Positions 23,966 through 36,133 are shown, numbered from the stretch's first letter. The stretch is DNA of 64,000 nucleotides from Cryptomeria japonica (GCF_030272615.1 NC_081413.1:722327649-722391648); one strand, 5' to 3'. Notes: generated by a model not told the origin, from the letters alone. Numbers and translations are program-made.

Positions 23966-25107
23966 ATAAACTACTGCAAAACTAAACTACAATGGAGTCA
24001 CACTTCCTCAAGTGGCCCTTGCTTGAGTGGCTTCAATTTGTCATTAGCATTCAACATCCAATCTACAAGCTTCATTTCTCAAATCATCTTCTTATTGCAA
24101 ATCAAAGATTACATGGACATATACCAGGCTTGCTGATTGAAGTTGGACACCATTAATAAGACTCAACACTAACTGGATACTCTCTCAACACCACTCTCAC
24201 AACTCAACAAGATCTCAAATTTATGCATGAGACTTAAGAGTTGGATTAATTACAAACTTAACAAATTATTACAAATGTCATTTCTTCCATGATAACAAGG
24301 AGATGGCTTATTCTACTCATGACTAATAATAAAGAGTAAACTAACAAGAGTTGGGAGAGTTCTAATCCTCTTCAAACTCTTACAACTATAAAATACAATC
24401 ATGATTGAACATGTGTACAAACCATGTTATAATTATTTATGAATCACCAAATATTGTTTCCACAAGTTTCTCCCATGTTACTTGATTTCAATAACTCCAA
24501 ATACATGAAATCATCAAGAGGTAGAAGAGTCCAATTTGAATTAGAATTCATTCCTTAACTACTACCTGAAAAAACTGCTAGTTTGTCTCAATCAACTTCT
24601 AGTGAATGTTTCTCATTGACTATTGTGAATCAACCCAAACAGTTTAAAACATTTTTAGATCTCCTTTTAATCTTTCCAAATCGTTTTGAAGATTTGAATT
24701 TCGTTAAGTAACGAGTGAGATGTTTCTATTTTACTGAAATTGGTTTCTTTGACTTTTTTAGCACTTCTAGTCAATAATTACATATGACAATTACTAACAT
24801 GTTCCTTCTTCTTTCTAGCTGCATGAAAGAATTAGACCAATCAAAAACGATATATTAATCATTCCAAAATACTTTACATTCAACAATAACCATTTACTAT
24901 AATACTTTACCATTTTTAAGCATTAACTAGCCAGACATACAAATGCACATCAAAGACCATTAATCCTAGTTAATGCTTCATAAAACCAAGATAATGTTTG
25001 GAAATGACTTGGAAGGACATTATAAACATGAGGTAAAGTGACACAGAACATGGAATAATATGGACAAATTACAGGCTCATCAATTGTGTAAGAATGACCT
25101 ACATGAA
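23966..25107. other. AT-rich intergenic sequence
   Basis: Nothing recognised. The copia element inserted at its right end. Confidence 0.35.
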
Positions 25108-26513
25108 TGTTGGCATATGTGCAAAGCATGATGACATGATGATATTGTATGTTGTCATTGATGTCAATATGCTGAAGTATGAACCGATATGTTGTAGTAA
25201 GCAAACTAGAAAGAGAACCGGTATGATGATGTAAACCGGTATTTGTGAAAAAGTGAAACGGTATGTTTGTTCAAGGTGAACCGGTATTATGTTGGAATGA
25301 GAACCAATAAATGGAAGTTTTGTATCAGGGTTTCATTTGGCATGACTACCGGTTGGTAGTCTCAGCTTCAGGGTTTCCGATTGATGCATTCCAAGATTGT
25401 GTGTTTCAACCGATGACATCTTGTGATGAGTTAGCATTGTAATGAAGACAAGATAAGTGTTGCCACGTCAACCTTGTGCGCGTGAAGGATTTCCTTGAGG
25501 ATCTTGCATAGAGATTGATCCTATCTACCTCAGGAATGTGCGAAGTCTCTGTAAACGGTCAGGATTGAACCGACTGGATTGTAAAACCTAAATGTTTAGG
25601 GTTTAGGATTTATGCTACCGACCTATTTGTTTCCTATAAGGTTGATGATGTTTTTCATTTTGAAGTTGTTGGCAAATGTTATGTGTGTATCCTAGAGTGA
25701 TACTTGATTCTTGCTAGACCGGAGAAGTGTGTTGATACCTGCAGAGTGTGATTGCAGAAGAAAAGGAATTAAAGTGGATCTGCCTTGGCATTGAGTGTTG
25801 TTATCAGATCAGTGTATTACCTGTTGACTTCTAACCATTTCAGCAATTGGAAAATCCCTTAACCGGGTAGCTTTAACAGGCTTCTGTGTAAATCCTTTAA
25901 CAGGGTGACTCAATTCAATGAGTTCTTCAAATCCTCTTGCGAGGTAACCTTTAACAGGGTTCTAACCTTTAACCGGGTATTTAGCCATCCCTTAACGGGG
26001 TGATCCCTAGCAGGATCAGTTCCTAGCAGAACCTATTGCAATAAGTCTTTAACCGGACTAGGCTCCTAACAGAGCGGACTTCAAAAGAGTTCAAGAACAA
26101 CTTATGGGTATTCATCCCCACCGTGGTTTTTCCCGGTTGGGTTTCCACGTGAAAAACTAGTGTGTCATGTGTGATGCCTTTCATGTGATGGTTTAGTGTT
26201 TTATGTCAAAGTGGTAAAACATGTTGAACTAGCAGTCATTATACTTCTGATGATAGATTACTTGTTTATGCATAAGAGTGAAGTGGAAATGAGGTATTAG
26301 ATTGTATGGAAAGCTAAGGGTTACTGGTTTATGTCTTTCACATTCTCACTATGTTTTACTGGTAGTAATCTGGTTTAGACAGGTGTTAGTGCTTGCCAGT
26401 CAAAGTGCAGTGTTTGCAGTCAAACCAGTTCAAGAAAAGTGTTTTTGCCTATACGGATTCACCCCCCCCTCTCAGTACCTGTTTGGTACTAACTGTTCAT
26501 CATTTATTTATCA
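25108..26513 (+). repeat. 5' LTR of the copia element
   Basis: Starts TGTTGGCATATG and ends TTTATCA. AACCGGTA-type words recur in the first 300 bases. The later part (25855-26080) holds a run of short palindromes described separately. Confidence 0.88.
25855..26080 (+). repeat. Array of short palindromes inside the copia LTR
   Basis: About nine 12-16 base near-palindromes with an A-rich centre (TTAAC or CTAGC, CTAAC) follow each other: for example CCCTTAACCGGG, AACCTTTAACAGGGTT, GATCCCTAGCAGGATC, GTTCCTAGCAGAAC and GCTCCTAACAGAGC. The outer arms differ between units but pair within each unit. The 3' LTR has a more decayed version at about 31765-31985. Confidence 0.75.
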
Positions 26514-26515
26514 AT

Positions 26516-26527
26516 TGGTATCAGAGC
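26516..26527 (+). other. Primer-binding site, tRNA-Met type
   Basis: TGGTATCAGAGC lies two bases after the 5' LTR, the standard initiator tRNA-Met site of plant copia elements. Confidence 0.92.
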
Positions 26528-26579
26528 ATCCTCCAGGTCCTCTATGTTGTAAGCTTAACCGCTTGAGGAAAAGATCCTA

Positions 26580-29500
26580 CTCTAATGATGAAGAGGGAAG
26601 GTCCAAAGTTCAATAGAGACAAATTTAAAATATGGAAGGATAGAATGAAGATATACATCAAAAGCATGGGTGCTCAACACTGGAGCTATGATGAGAATGC
26701 TTATGTTATCCCTATCGGTACTCTCACCGATGGTCAAAAGAGAGAGATTCAGGAGAATGGGCAAGTCATGGAAGCCCTAATCAGAAGTCTATCTGACATT
26801 GAGTTTATTGATGTTTAGGATAAAGACAATCCCAAAGAAGTATGAGATGCTCTAGAGAATAACTATGGTGGTCATGAGCATGTGAAACAAGATAAGGAAG
26901 ATAGCCTTAGGAGAAAGTTTGAAGACATGCAGATGGTTGAAGGAGAGACCATTCAACAATATGGAATAAGAATCAAAACTGTTGTTGGAGACATCAAGAG
27001 TGCAGGTGGTATAATAGATGATTCCAGTGTCGTTAGCAAAGTCTTGAGATCCTTATTACTGGTCTATGCAATAAGGGTTGCTGCTATTTAGGAGTTGAGG
27101 TCTATAGACAAGACAAAGGTATCCCTAGACTCCATCATTGCTAAGTTGATAGCTTATGAGCTAAATAATTATGATGGTAGTCTAAGCCTTTAGAGCATTT
27201 GCTGCACAATCTAGAAAGGGCAAAGAAGCTAGTACCAGTGGTGAACCAAGACAAAGTAGAGAAATGGATGATGAGGAGATCCTGATGGAATTTGAAGCTC
27301 TTCTTGCTAAGAAAATTCCTAAGGGAACTGGTAAATACATAGGTAAGCTCCCTTTCAAATGTTTTTCTTGCAATAGGATATGACACATTGTTGTAAACTA
27401 TCCTAATGGTGATAATAAGGACAAATTGAAGAAGTTTAAGAAGTTCAAAGGAGGAAACATGAGAAACTGTTTTGCAGCAATTGATAAAGGTGTCACTGAT
27501 GAGGAATTAGAAGATGAAGAAAGTGAAGACATTATGTTTGTAGTAGTTAAGGAAGATGTGTCAAACAAGAAGGCTCTTGTCTCCCGCTTTGATAATTCTA
27601 ATGAGTGGATTATTGACAGTGGCTGTTCTCACCCTATAATTGGTGACCGGAGTAAGTTTCTATCTATGGAAGAGTATGATGGTGGTGTGGTCCAATTTGG
27701 TAATGATGCACCATGTATGGTAAAAGGCAGAGGGTCCATCTCTCTGAATGGAAAAAGCAGTGTTGATAATGTGTATTGGGTAGAAGGTCTCAGACACAAC
27801 CTTTTGAGTGTTGCCCAGCTGAATGATAATGGACTCACTCTGGAATTCAGAGATGGAGTGTGTAAAATAAAAGGTAAGAGTGGTGAACTAATGGCACCGA
27901 TATGCAGACCAAAGGTAACCTATTTCAGTTGAATGCAAATATCAGTACATGTCTAATGGCTAAGTTTGATGATAGCTGGATATGGCATAGGAGACTCTGC
28001 CATGTAAATTTTGATAATATTGTGAAGGCCAGTAAGATCAAGGCAGTTAGAGGATTGCCTATGTTGAGAAAATCAGAGAATCCTTTGTGCAGAGAGTGTC
28101 AATTGGGGAAAATGTCTTCCTCAACCTTCAAAGGTAAATCTTTCACTATAGATAATTTACTTGATCTTGTGCATACTAATTTGTGTGGTCCTATGAAAAC
28201 TGGGAGTGTGCAGGGAGATAGGTATTTTATTATTCTTACTGATAATTGCTCAAGAATGATGTGGGTCACATTCTTGAAGGACAAGTCTGAAGCTTTTAGA
28301 AAGTTCAAAGCCTTCAGAGCACTAGTTGAAAAAGAAAGCGGTAAGAGGATTAAGTGCCTAAGAACTTATCAAGGAGGAGAATTCACTTCCGATGAATTCA
28401 ACAAGTATTGTGAAGAGAACGACATCAAGAGGCAACTGTCTGCCCCCCGGACTCCACAACAGAATGGCCTAGTAGTGAGAAACAACCGGACTGTAGTTGA
28501 AGCAGCTAGAACAATGTTGATCCAAGGAAAAGTTTCTCACACCTTTTGGAGAGAAGCGGTGAGCACTGCAGTATACACAATGAACTGGGTATTCATGAAG
28601 AATGGTAAGGATAAAACTCCTTATGAGTATTGGACCGGTAAGACACCAGTGGTAAGCTACTTTAGAGTATTTGGTAGCAAATTTTATATCAAGGGGAGTG
28701 AACATCAGAGCAAGTTTGATGCAAAATGTGATGAGAGAATATTCCTAGGATATTCCACAAAGAGAAAAGCTCTCAAATGTTTCAACAATAGGACTCAGAG
28801 AATTGTTGAAAGCATCAATGTTAGAGTTGATGAAACCTCTGAGAAACCTGAGGAAACCGACAGTGAGCAAGTAGGAGAGGAACAGGTGGTAACCTTCTGG
28901 GAACCGATTGCAAAACAACCTAGCACCAGTAATAGTGCTCCTACACCAGTAGATGCTGATGCTGATGAAGATGAGGATGAAGAAGAAAAGCAAGAAGAAA
29001 CAACTAAGATCATTCATAGGTATGTAAAGCTGAATCATGATCCAAAGCAGATCATGGGAGATAAGGATGCAAGAATTCTTACAAGAAGAAAGGTCAGAGA
29101 AAACTCTTGTATGATATCTGAATTTGAGCCTAAAACATTCAAAGAGGCACATAAAGATGAAGACTAGATCAAGGCAATGGAAGAGGAACTTGACCAGATA
29201 GAAAAGAATGGTACATGGTCTTTGGTATCCAAACCTGAGCATAAAAATGTCATAGGCACCAAATGGATTTTCAGAAATAAGCTGAAAGAAGATGGCACAG
29301 TGGTAAGAAACAAAGCCAAAGTAGTGTGTAAAGGATATGCTCAAGAAGAAGGAGAAGACTATGGAGAAACCTTTGCTCTAGTAGCCAGATTGGAAGGAGT
29401 TCGTATGCTTCTTGCATATGCAGCCTTCAAGGGATTCAAAGTATATCAAATGGATGTAAAAGCTGCATTCCTGAATGGAATACTAGAAGAGGAGGTGTAT

Positions 29501-30661
29501 ATAGAGCAACCAGATGGGTTTGCCCTATCAGAAGACAATGACATGGTGTGTAGGCTACATAAAGCCTTGTATGGACTAAAGCGGGAACCTAGAGCATGGT
29601 ATGAACGCTTGCACTCCCATCTTGTGAAGATTGGATTTGAGAGAACAAGTGAAGATAGCAATATCTACTTGAAATTAGAAGGAGATCAGATTCGGAACTG
29701 TGAGGTATTTGTTGATGAGATAATTTTTGGAGGAGATGACAAGATGAGTCATGATTTTGCAGATGAGATGAAAAAGGAATTTGAGATGTCACTTATAGGG
29801 GAGATTAAGTTCTTCATTGGACTACAGATTCAACAAATGAAAGATGGAATCTTTATCACTCAGTCCAAGTATGTCAAAGAGGTGTTGAAGACCTTTGGCA
29901 TGGAAGACAACAAAGCAGTTGGTACACCGATGGTGACCGGTTGTAAATTATCAAAAGAGGATGACTCAGTGTTGGTAAACGAGAAGGAATACCGATCAAT
30001 GATAGGTAAGTTGCACTATGTAGTACATAGCAGACCGAACATTGCACTTGCAGTGGGCACTACTACACGGTTCTAGAAAAGCCCAAGAGAATCCCACTTG
30101 GTAGCAATCAAGCAGATTCTGAGATATTTGAAGGGAACTATTGACCATGGATTATGGTATCCATACAGTAATGATTTCAACCTGAAAGTGTTTACAAATG
30201 TTGATTGGGTTGGTAATGTGGACGACCGGAAGAGCACAGCTGGTGGTGCATTCTTTCTTGGTGGTAGACTAGTCTCATGGATGAGTAAGAAGCAGAGTTG
30301 TATCTCTCAGTCTACAGTAGAAGTGGAGTATGTTGGAGCATTTATGAACTGTACCCAGACAATTTGGATGAAGCATGTATTAAATGGCTTCAAAGTTCCT
30401 GTATCTGAACCGGTAAGTATATTTTGTGACAACACAAGTGCAATTAACATCTCCAAGAATCCGGTTTTGCATGCTAGAACCAAGCACTTCGAGCTCAAGT
30501 ATCATTTCTTGAGGGAGAAGGTTCAGAACAAAGAGGTTGTATTGGAACATGTTTCCAGTAAGGAGCAGTTAGTAGACATATTCACCAAGCCTCTACCAAA
30601 GGCTACCTTTACCTATTTGAGAGGTGAATTAGGGGTGTTGCCCCTTCAAGAGGTGAACTAA
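26580..30661 (+). mobile_element. Copia gag-pol coding region (broken)
   Basis: Parts in order: gag with a UBN2-type start (REGPKFNRDKFKIWKDRMK; about 26580-27430); protease around 27600 (WIIDSGCSHP); integrase zinc and core domains about 27950-28760 (WHRRLCHVNF, TPQQNG); an acidic linker near 28960-29010; reverse transcriptase about 29180-29920 ([12 protein letters not shown]); and RNase H about 30180-30600 (SKKQSCISQSTVE, TKHFELKYHFLREK). Integrase before RT fixes the copia class. Broken in roughly six places. I do not assign a lineage. Confidence 0.9.
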
Positions 30662-30741
30662 AGGTGTGTGCTCCACATCAGTCAGGTCTTACATTTATAT
30701 ATCTCTTTTCAGGATTGGTGTGTTAAAGGATGCTACTCCTT

Positions 30742-30909
30742 AGGGGGAGCAGCATAGTGGAACATAGATGTGTATGCCTCCACTTTGTCATTGTTGTCAA
30801 AGGGGGAGCAGATGTGAAGTGGAGAAGATAACTACAGTATTGGGGAGAAGATGTGAAGCAGAAGCAGAAAGATATCTTTATATATTGCCATCAATGCCAA
30901 AGGGGGAGA
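30742..30909 (+). other. Polypurine tract and two upstream look-alikes
   Basis: AAAGGGGGAGA at 30899-30909 is next to the 3' LTR. Related AGGGGGAGCAG runs occur at about 30742 and 30800, giving three G-rich tracts within 170 bases. Confidence 0.8.
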
Positions 30910-30910
30910 T

Positions 30911-32423
30911 TCTTGGCATATGTATAGAGCATGATGACATGATGATATTGTATGTTGTCATTGATGTCAATATGCTAAAGTATGAATCGGTATGTTGTAG
31001 TAAGCAAACTGGCAAGAGAACCGATATGATGATGTAAACTAGTATTTGTGAAAAAGTGAAGTGGTATGTTTGTTCAAGGTGGACCGGTATGTTGGAATGA
31101 GAACCGGTAAATGGAAGTTTTGTATCGGGGTTTCATTTGGCATGACTACCGGTTGGTAGTCTCAGCTTCAGGGTTTTCGGTTGATGCATTCCAATATTGT
31201 GCAATTCAACCGATGACATCTTGTGATGAGTTAGCATTGTAATGGAGACCAAATAAGTGTTGCCACGTCAACCTTGTGCGCGTGAAGGATTTCCTTGAGG
31301 ATCTTGCATGGAGATTGATCCTATCTACCTTGGGAATGTGTGAAGTCTCTATAAATGGTGGAGAGTGCCTGATGAGTTATCAGCTTCCTGAAGTAGCAAA
31401 GAGTGAATGTTGGAGAACGTCTTGAGATCTGTTCAAGACTATTGTATTCGATGCAATGTGATTAACGGTCAGGATTGAACTGACTGGATTGTAAAAACTA
31501 AATTTTTAGGGTTTAGGGTTTATGCTACCGACCTATCTATTTCCTATAAGGTCGATGATGTTTTTCATTTTGAAGTTGTTGGTAGATATTATGTGTGTAT
31601 CACAGAGTGATACTTGATTCTTGCCAGACTAGAGAAGTGTGTTGATACTCGCAGAGTGTGATTGCAGAAGAAAAGGAGCTAAAATGGATCTGCCTTGGCA
31701 TTGAGTGATGTTATCAGATTAGTGTATTACCTGTTGACTTCTAACCATTTCAGCAATTGGAAAATCCCTTAACCAGGTACCTTTAATAGGCTTCTGTGTA
31801 AATCCTTTAACAAGGTGACTCAATTCAATGATTTCTTCAAATCCTCTTGCGAGGTAACCTTTAACAGGGTTCTAACCTTTAACCAGGTATTTAGCCATCC
31901 CTTAATCGGGTGATCCCTAGTAGGATCGGTTCCTAGCAGAACGTATTAGAATAAGTCTTTAATCGGACTAGGTTCCTAACAGATCAGACTTCAAAAGAGT
32001 TCAAGAATAGCTTGTGGGTATTCATCCCCACCGTGGTTTTTGTCAGTTGGGTTTCCACGTGAAAAATCAGTGTGTCATGTGTGATGCCTTTCATGTGATG
32101 GTTTAGTGTTTTATGTCAAAGTGGTAAAACATGTTGAACTAGCAGTCATTATACTTTTGATGAGAGATTACTTGTTTATGCATAAGAGTGAAGTGGAAAC
32201 GAGGTATTAGATTATATGGAAAGCTAAGGGTTACTAGTTTATGTCTTTCACATTCTCGCTGTGTTTTACTGGTAGTAATCTGGTTTAGATCGGTGTTAGT
32301 GCTTGCTAGTCAAAGTGCAGTGTTTGCAGTCAAACGGGTTCAATAAAAGTGTTTTTGCCTATACTGATTCACCCCCCCCTCTCAGTACCAGTTTGGTACT
32401 AACTATTCATAATTTATTTATCA
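30911..32423 (+). repeat. 3' LTR of the copia element
   Basis: Starts TCTTGGCATATG and ends TTTATCA. At 1,513 bp it is longer than the 5' LTR because of a block at about 31360-31465. TATA-like and palindrome-array regions correspond to those of the 5' LTR. Confidence 0.88.
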
Positions 32424-34056
32424 ATAAAATATATAGACTCACTGCTAACTTAAGAATAGCTTATTAGTTATATAAACAATCATCCATGCAAACAAAGAAC
32501 CACCTAGAAACTAAACTATAGATTAATGATTTGTTTGTTTTGAATGATTTGAGATTGGACGAGTGGTCTAAAATTTAGTGCCTATTTAGTGGGCTAAAAA
32601 ATCATTAATATCAAGAAAAGAAATAATGAAAAAGAAATAGAGAAGAATCGATCTGGGCACATAGGCCATGAAATTACAAATATTGCACAAAGAGAATACT
32701 TAGTAATTCAAATTAAACTACATTAGTCCATATACAATAAAAGAAATGACTATTAAAAAGCTTATAATACATTAGAACATTGTCACATTATCAAATGTTC
32801 ATTACATTCATATCAGTAAGTGTAAAGAGAGAAAACCTTTACTATCATAAAAAATTTCCCAAAAAAATGCAAATAATTATAGAGACAAACTCTATATAAT
32901 ATTTGTAACATGTTATTTTACAACCATTTCAACACTTCACTACCTTCTTGCAATTAGACATGACATGATTGAAACCCTACACTAATCCTTGCACCAACAT
33001 AGCTTCTAGGCACAAATAGAAGAACCAAACTCCTTGAAAATGAAATTTTTTCACCCATATACCTTTAGGTGTCAAAACCCTAAAATGTACACTATAGCAC
33101 ACACCAAATCCATGATGTTAGATCAAACGCACCCAAAATAGGTGCTACAAATCAAAGAAAGACCATCCACATTAAAAGATATTAGATGCACAAGTGATGC
33201 TATTAATGCATGTTGGTGGAGGAGGAAGGCAAGGATAGGCCATCAAGCTAAGAAAACTACTCAAAAACATTTCCTATGTAGGGATATGATAGAAACAAAA
33301 GAGGGAATTAAAAATAACAGAGCCACAACAAGCAACAAGAAGATATTGAGGGTGGGTTGTGGGCCAAATGCCTATCACTTTCCAATCAAGCCCCCAAAAT
33401 AGGTACAAACAATATTGAAACTTCACCAAGTGCATCACCATCAAACCATTAAGCATCGACCTTCAAGCCTACTAAACCATGTTGAGGATGAAAATAGTGA
33501 AATGCCAAAGTTATCAACTCGTCAGTCATTGACCTCTAAGTCTATCACATATCTTAAGCTAGTTTGAGAATATGATCAAGCCCACCAACAAAAGAAATCT
33601 TTGAAAAATTTCAAAGTAGTGACAAGTCGACAAATTAGCAAATCAACAAATTAGACAATTTGTGAACTATGAAAAGGAAGAAAAACTTTGCCAAATTTTT
33701 GAAATTTCTTTGTCAATGGTTAAGGATCAAGGAAGAACCAAGAATCTAATTGTTAGCTCTCATAGTTCTTGGAACCACCAAAATTTCTAACTTCATTTTA
33801 TTTACATAATTTTGTCCTGATTTTTCACCAAAATGGAAATGGGAGTACCCTTTAACCTATTCTTCAAGATGAGCCTTCAAAAACAAATTGTTGTCTCCAA
33901 TTTTGGTTTGCGTAAAATTGTGAGGCAACCCCACCAAACCTGACCAATTCGTGTTTTGCATACTCCGAGGGAGGCTAATTGGTTGTCCCGATTAGTTATT
34001 TGTTAGTCTTGGTTTATCTTTTTATTGTTTTTATTAGTTTTTGTGGTGTGTCAATT
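32424..34056. other. Intergenic sequence, no gene supported
   Basis: AT-rich to about 33000. An 86-codon reading at 33142-33402 has no recognised motif. From about 33900 the sequence becomes GT-rich and leads into the hairpin array. Confidence 0.35.
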
Positions 34057-35205
34057 TACTGACAGGTTGGATTTTAAAGTTCGACCTGCCAATAGGTTTT
34101 GCTGATAGGTCGGGTTTAAAACCTTGATCTGCTAGTCAGTTTACTGACAAGTCAGGTTTTAAAGTTTGACTTGCCAGTGGGTTTTGCTGACATGTCAGAT
34201 TTTAAATCCTGACCTTCCAGTTGGTCTCATTGACATGTTGGACTTTAAAGTCTAGCATGTCAGTGGGGGGCAGTTTTTTGGATTGACAAGTCAGGATTTA
34301 AACCCCGACCTTCCAGTCCAATTTGCATTTATTGCAACTCGAGTTTAGGTTTTTATTAGTTATAAATGCCTTTTTGAATGTTTTTTTTTTGGCATTTTTA
34401 GTCTTTGTTTTCTCCTACCTTGGCATCTTAGCTCATTTTTCTCCTCCTTGCATGCCCTTGTTGACTTGCAACTCGGATCTACTCATTTCTTCATCATCCT
34501 CGTGCGTGTCAAGTAGGATTTTCTTCCTTTTTGTTTGTTTTATGCGAGTTTTTGGCTAGGGTTAGTTTTAGTTGTTTGTTTTTCCTTTTCTTGCCTTTTT
34601 TCCCTCTTTTCAAGTTTCAAAACCTGAATTTGGGTTTGTTTTGGCCAATTCTTTTTGTCAACCCTCATGTCAGGCTTCAAAACCTGACATAGGTAAAATC
34701 CTCCTACATGTCGGGTTCAAAACCCGACATGTAGGTGGGATGTGAGATATGTTCTTCCCACATGTCGAGGTTTGAAAAACCCTGACATGTGAGGAGGTAA
34801 AATCCTCAAACTTACATGTCGGGTTTCAAACCCCGACATGTAAGACAGTCAATGTGAAGTTTTATTCAACTCGCATGTTAGGTTTCAAACCCCGAAATGC
34901 GATTCAACCCTGATCTCCCTCAGGTCACATGTCGGGGTTTGAAACCCAACATGTGAGGAAGTTTCCTCAAGTTGCATGTCAGGTTTTAAACCCCGACATG
35001 CGAGCTTTAAGTTTTATCCAACTGACGGGTTGGGGTTTAAAATCCGACCTGCCAATCAATTCCACTGGCGTGTCAAGTTTTAAACCCTGACCTATCACTG
35101 ATTTATTTTATCCTTTATACTAGCATGTCGGGGTTTAAAACTCGACATGCCAGTATTTTTCCTTGGCAACTTGCAAGTCAGGGTTTAAAACCTGACCTGC
35201 CAGTT
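34057..35205 (+). repeat. Array of 17 regularly spaced near-palindromes (CATGTCGGGTTT-AAACCCCGACATG type)
   Basis: Seventeen 27-38 base near-palindromes are centred at about 34075, 34117, 34160, 34203, 34246, 34299, then 34678, 34719, 34775, 34827, 34886, 34940, 34987, 35038, 35080, 35136 and 35186. Centres are TTTAAA or TTCAAA, and inner arms are GTCGGG / CCCGAC or GTCAGG / CCTGAC. Outer arms vary between units but match within a unit: CTTACATGT/ACATGTAAG, TCGCATG/ATGCGA, CCTACATGT/ACATGTAGG. Spacing between centres is 42-59 bases inside each cluster, with a 379-base break holding a TATA box. Six units lie upstream of the TATA box and eleven in the presumed leader before the ATG at 35339. 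I do not recognise the family. Confidence 0.85.
34361..34367 (+). promoter_or_regulatory. Putative TATA box between the two hairpin clusters
   Basis: TATAAAT is followed by T-rich, pyrimidine-rich leader-like sequence and, about 970 bases on, the first in-frame ATG of the unknown coding unit (35339). The assignment rests on sequence and position only. Confidence 0.45.
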
Positions 35206-35338
35206 TTAGTGTTTTCTTTCCTAAGCCTGTTTTAGCTAAGTTCTTCATCCTGTTTGATTTCAAATCTCCATTTGGTTATTTTGATGATGAATAATGATTA
35301 TGGGCCTAAAAAACATGTTATTTTCAACATATTTGCTA

Positions 35339-35752
35339 ATGTCCAAGGCCTCTGCAAGCAAGTCCAAGGCCTCTCCTAGTCACACAGAACCATCACCTGG
35401 CAAACTTGTGTACAAGAAGATGAAGTACGAAAAGTACTTGAATATGTTCCCAGAAAGTTCGGTGGATTAAAATGTGTTTGAGATTAATGACAGTGAAATT
35501 GGGCATGTGGACATGAAGGATTTTGAAGATAGATGCAAGAAGGCTCCATCCTGAATCACTAATTTGATGAGTTCAAAATTACACAAATATGCATCTTTTC
35601 CTCTTGTCGCTCATGATCCAGAATTTGTATTAGTAGTGGTAGAGCACTTTGATCCAAACACTTGTCAGGTAAAGGAAACTGATAATAATGTGGTGATGAC
35701 ATTCGATAGTGTATTTTTCAACAGTCTTTTCAAAGGTCTAAAGGAAGTTGAG
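35339..35752 (+). pseudogene. Unrecognised coding unit, N-terminal part (interrupted by an LTR element)
   Basis: Begins MSKASASKSKASPSHTEP, a basic Ser/Ala/Lys-rich start, followed by charged sequence (KMKYEKYLNMFPES) and a globular-looking stretch (FPLVAHDPEFVLVVVEHFDP, MTFDSVFFNSLFKGLKEVE). It continues after the LTR element at 38565. I recognise no family. It may be a host gene or the extra gene of an unknown element, since a leader with a hairpin array precedes it. It is broken, so I treat it as a fossil. Confidence 0.55.
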
Positions 35753-36121
35753 TGTTAGAGTATTCGGGTATTTACTTGATTAATTAAACATTCTTTATTT
35801 AATTATTTAAGTTCCCTTTATCTCTTTTACACTTAAGCTAACTTTAGGTGCATATAATTAATTATTTTAATTAATTATTATGTGCAAACCTAGGTTTTCC
35901 CTTTTTAGGGTTTCTTGACCTATTAAAGGTTGAGTTCTTTCTTTTCATTGTAAGAATCACATTACATATTTTTGTGAATATTGAGCTCTCTCTTTTTGAG
36001 CATATTCTCTGTGTTTTGTATGTTCTTCAGATTTTGCTTCATTGCTTCTCCTTGTAACAGGTTATTCGGCTTGCAGAAGATCTTCAGGCTCCTGTGGTGT
36101 TGTATTTTCTCAACTCCTATA
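35753..36121 (+). repeat. 5' LTR of the small copia-like element
   Basis: 369 bp. Contains TTAATTAATTATTTTAATTAATTA-type AT-rich U3 sequence (about 35858-35881) and GTTTCTTGACC downstream, and ends CTCCTATA. Confidence 0.9.
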
Positions 36122-36133
36122 TGGTATCAGAGC
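36122..36133 (+). other. Primer-binding site, tRNA-Met type
   Basis: TGGTATCAGAGC immediately follows the LTR without a spacer. Confidence 0.9.

Larger units (their letters stand above)
25108..32423 (+). mobile_element. Ty1/copia retrotransposon, full-length but broken
   Basis: The element is about 7.3 kb, with LTRs at 25108-26513 and 30911-32423, a tRNA-Met primer-binding site, gag-pol in copia order (gag, protease, integrase, RT, RNase H) and a polypurine tract. Flanks ATGAA (25103-25107) and ATAAA (32424-32428) look like an ageing 5-bp target duplication. The LTRs differ by several percent plus a ~105-bp block present only in the 3' LTR, so this insertion is older than the Tat-type ones. 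The coding part is interrupted at about half a dozen places. Confidence 0.93.

Noticed and set aside
28745-29344. 199-codon minus-strand reading across the copia element
   Set aside because: Shadow of the integrase/RT coding sequence on the other strand. Its hydrophobic composition is an antisense artefact.
33142-33402. 86-codon reading in intergenic DNA
   Set aside because: No domain, no promoter or neighbour context, and a length expected by chance in this much sequence.
34057-35205. The regularly spaced palindromes as a CRISPR-like array
   Set aside because: Units are degenerate, spacers are short and not unique-looking, no associated genes exist, and the setting is plant nuclear DNA.
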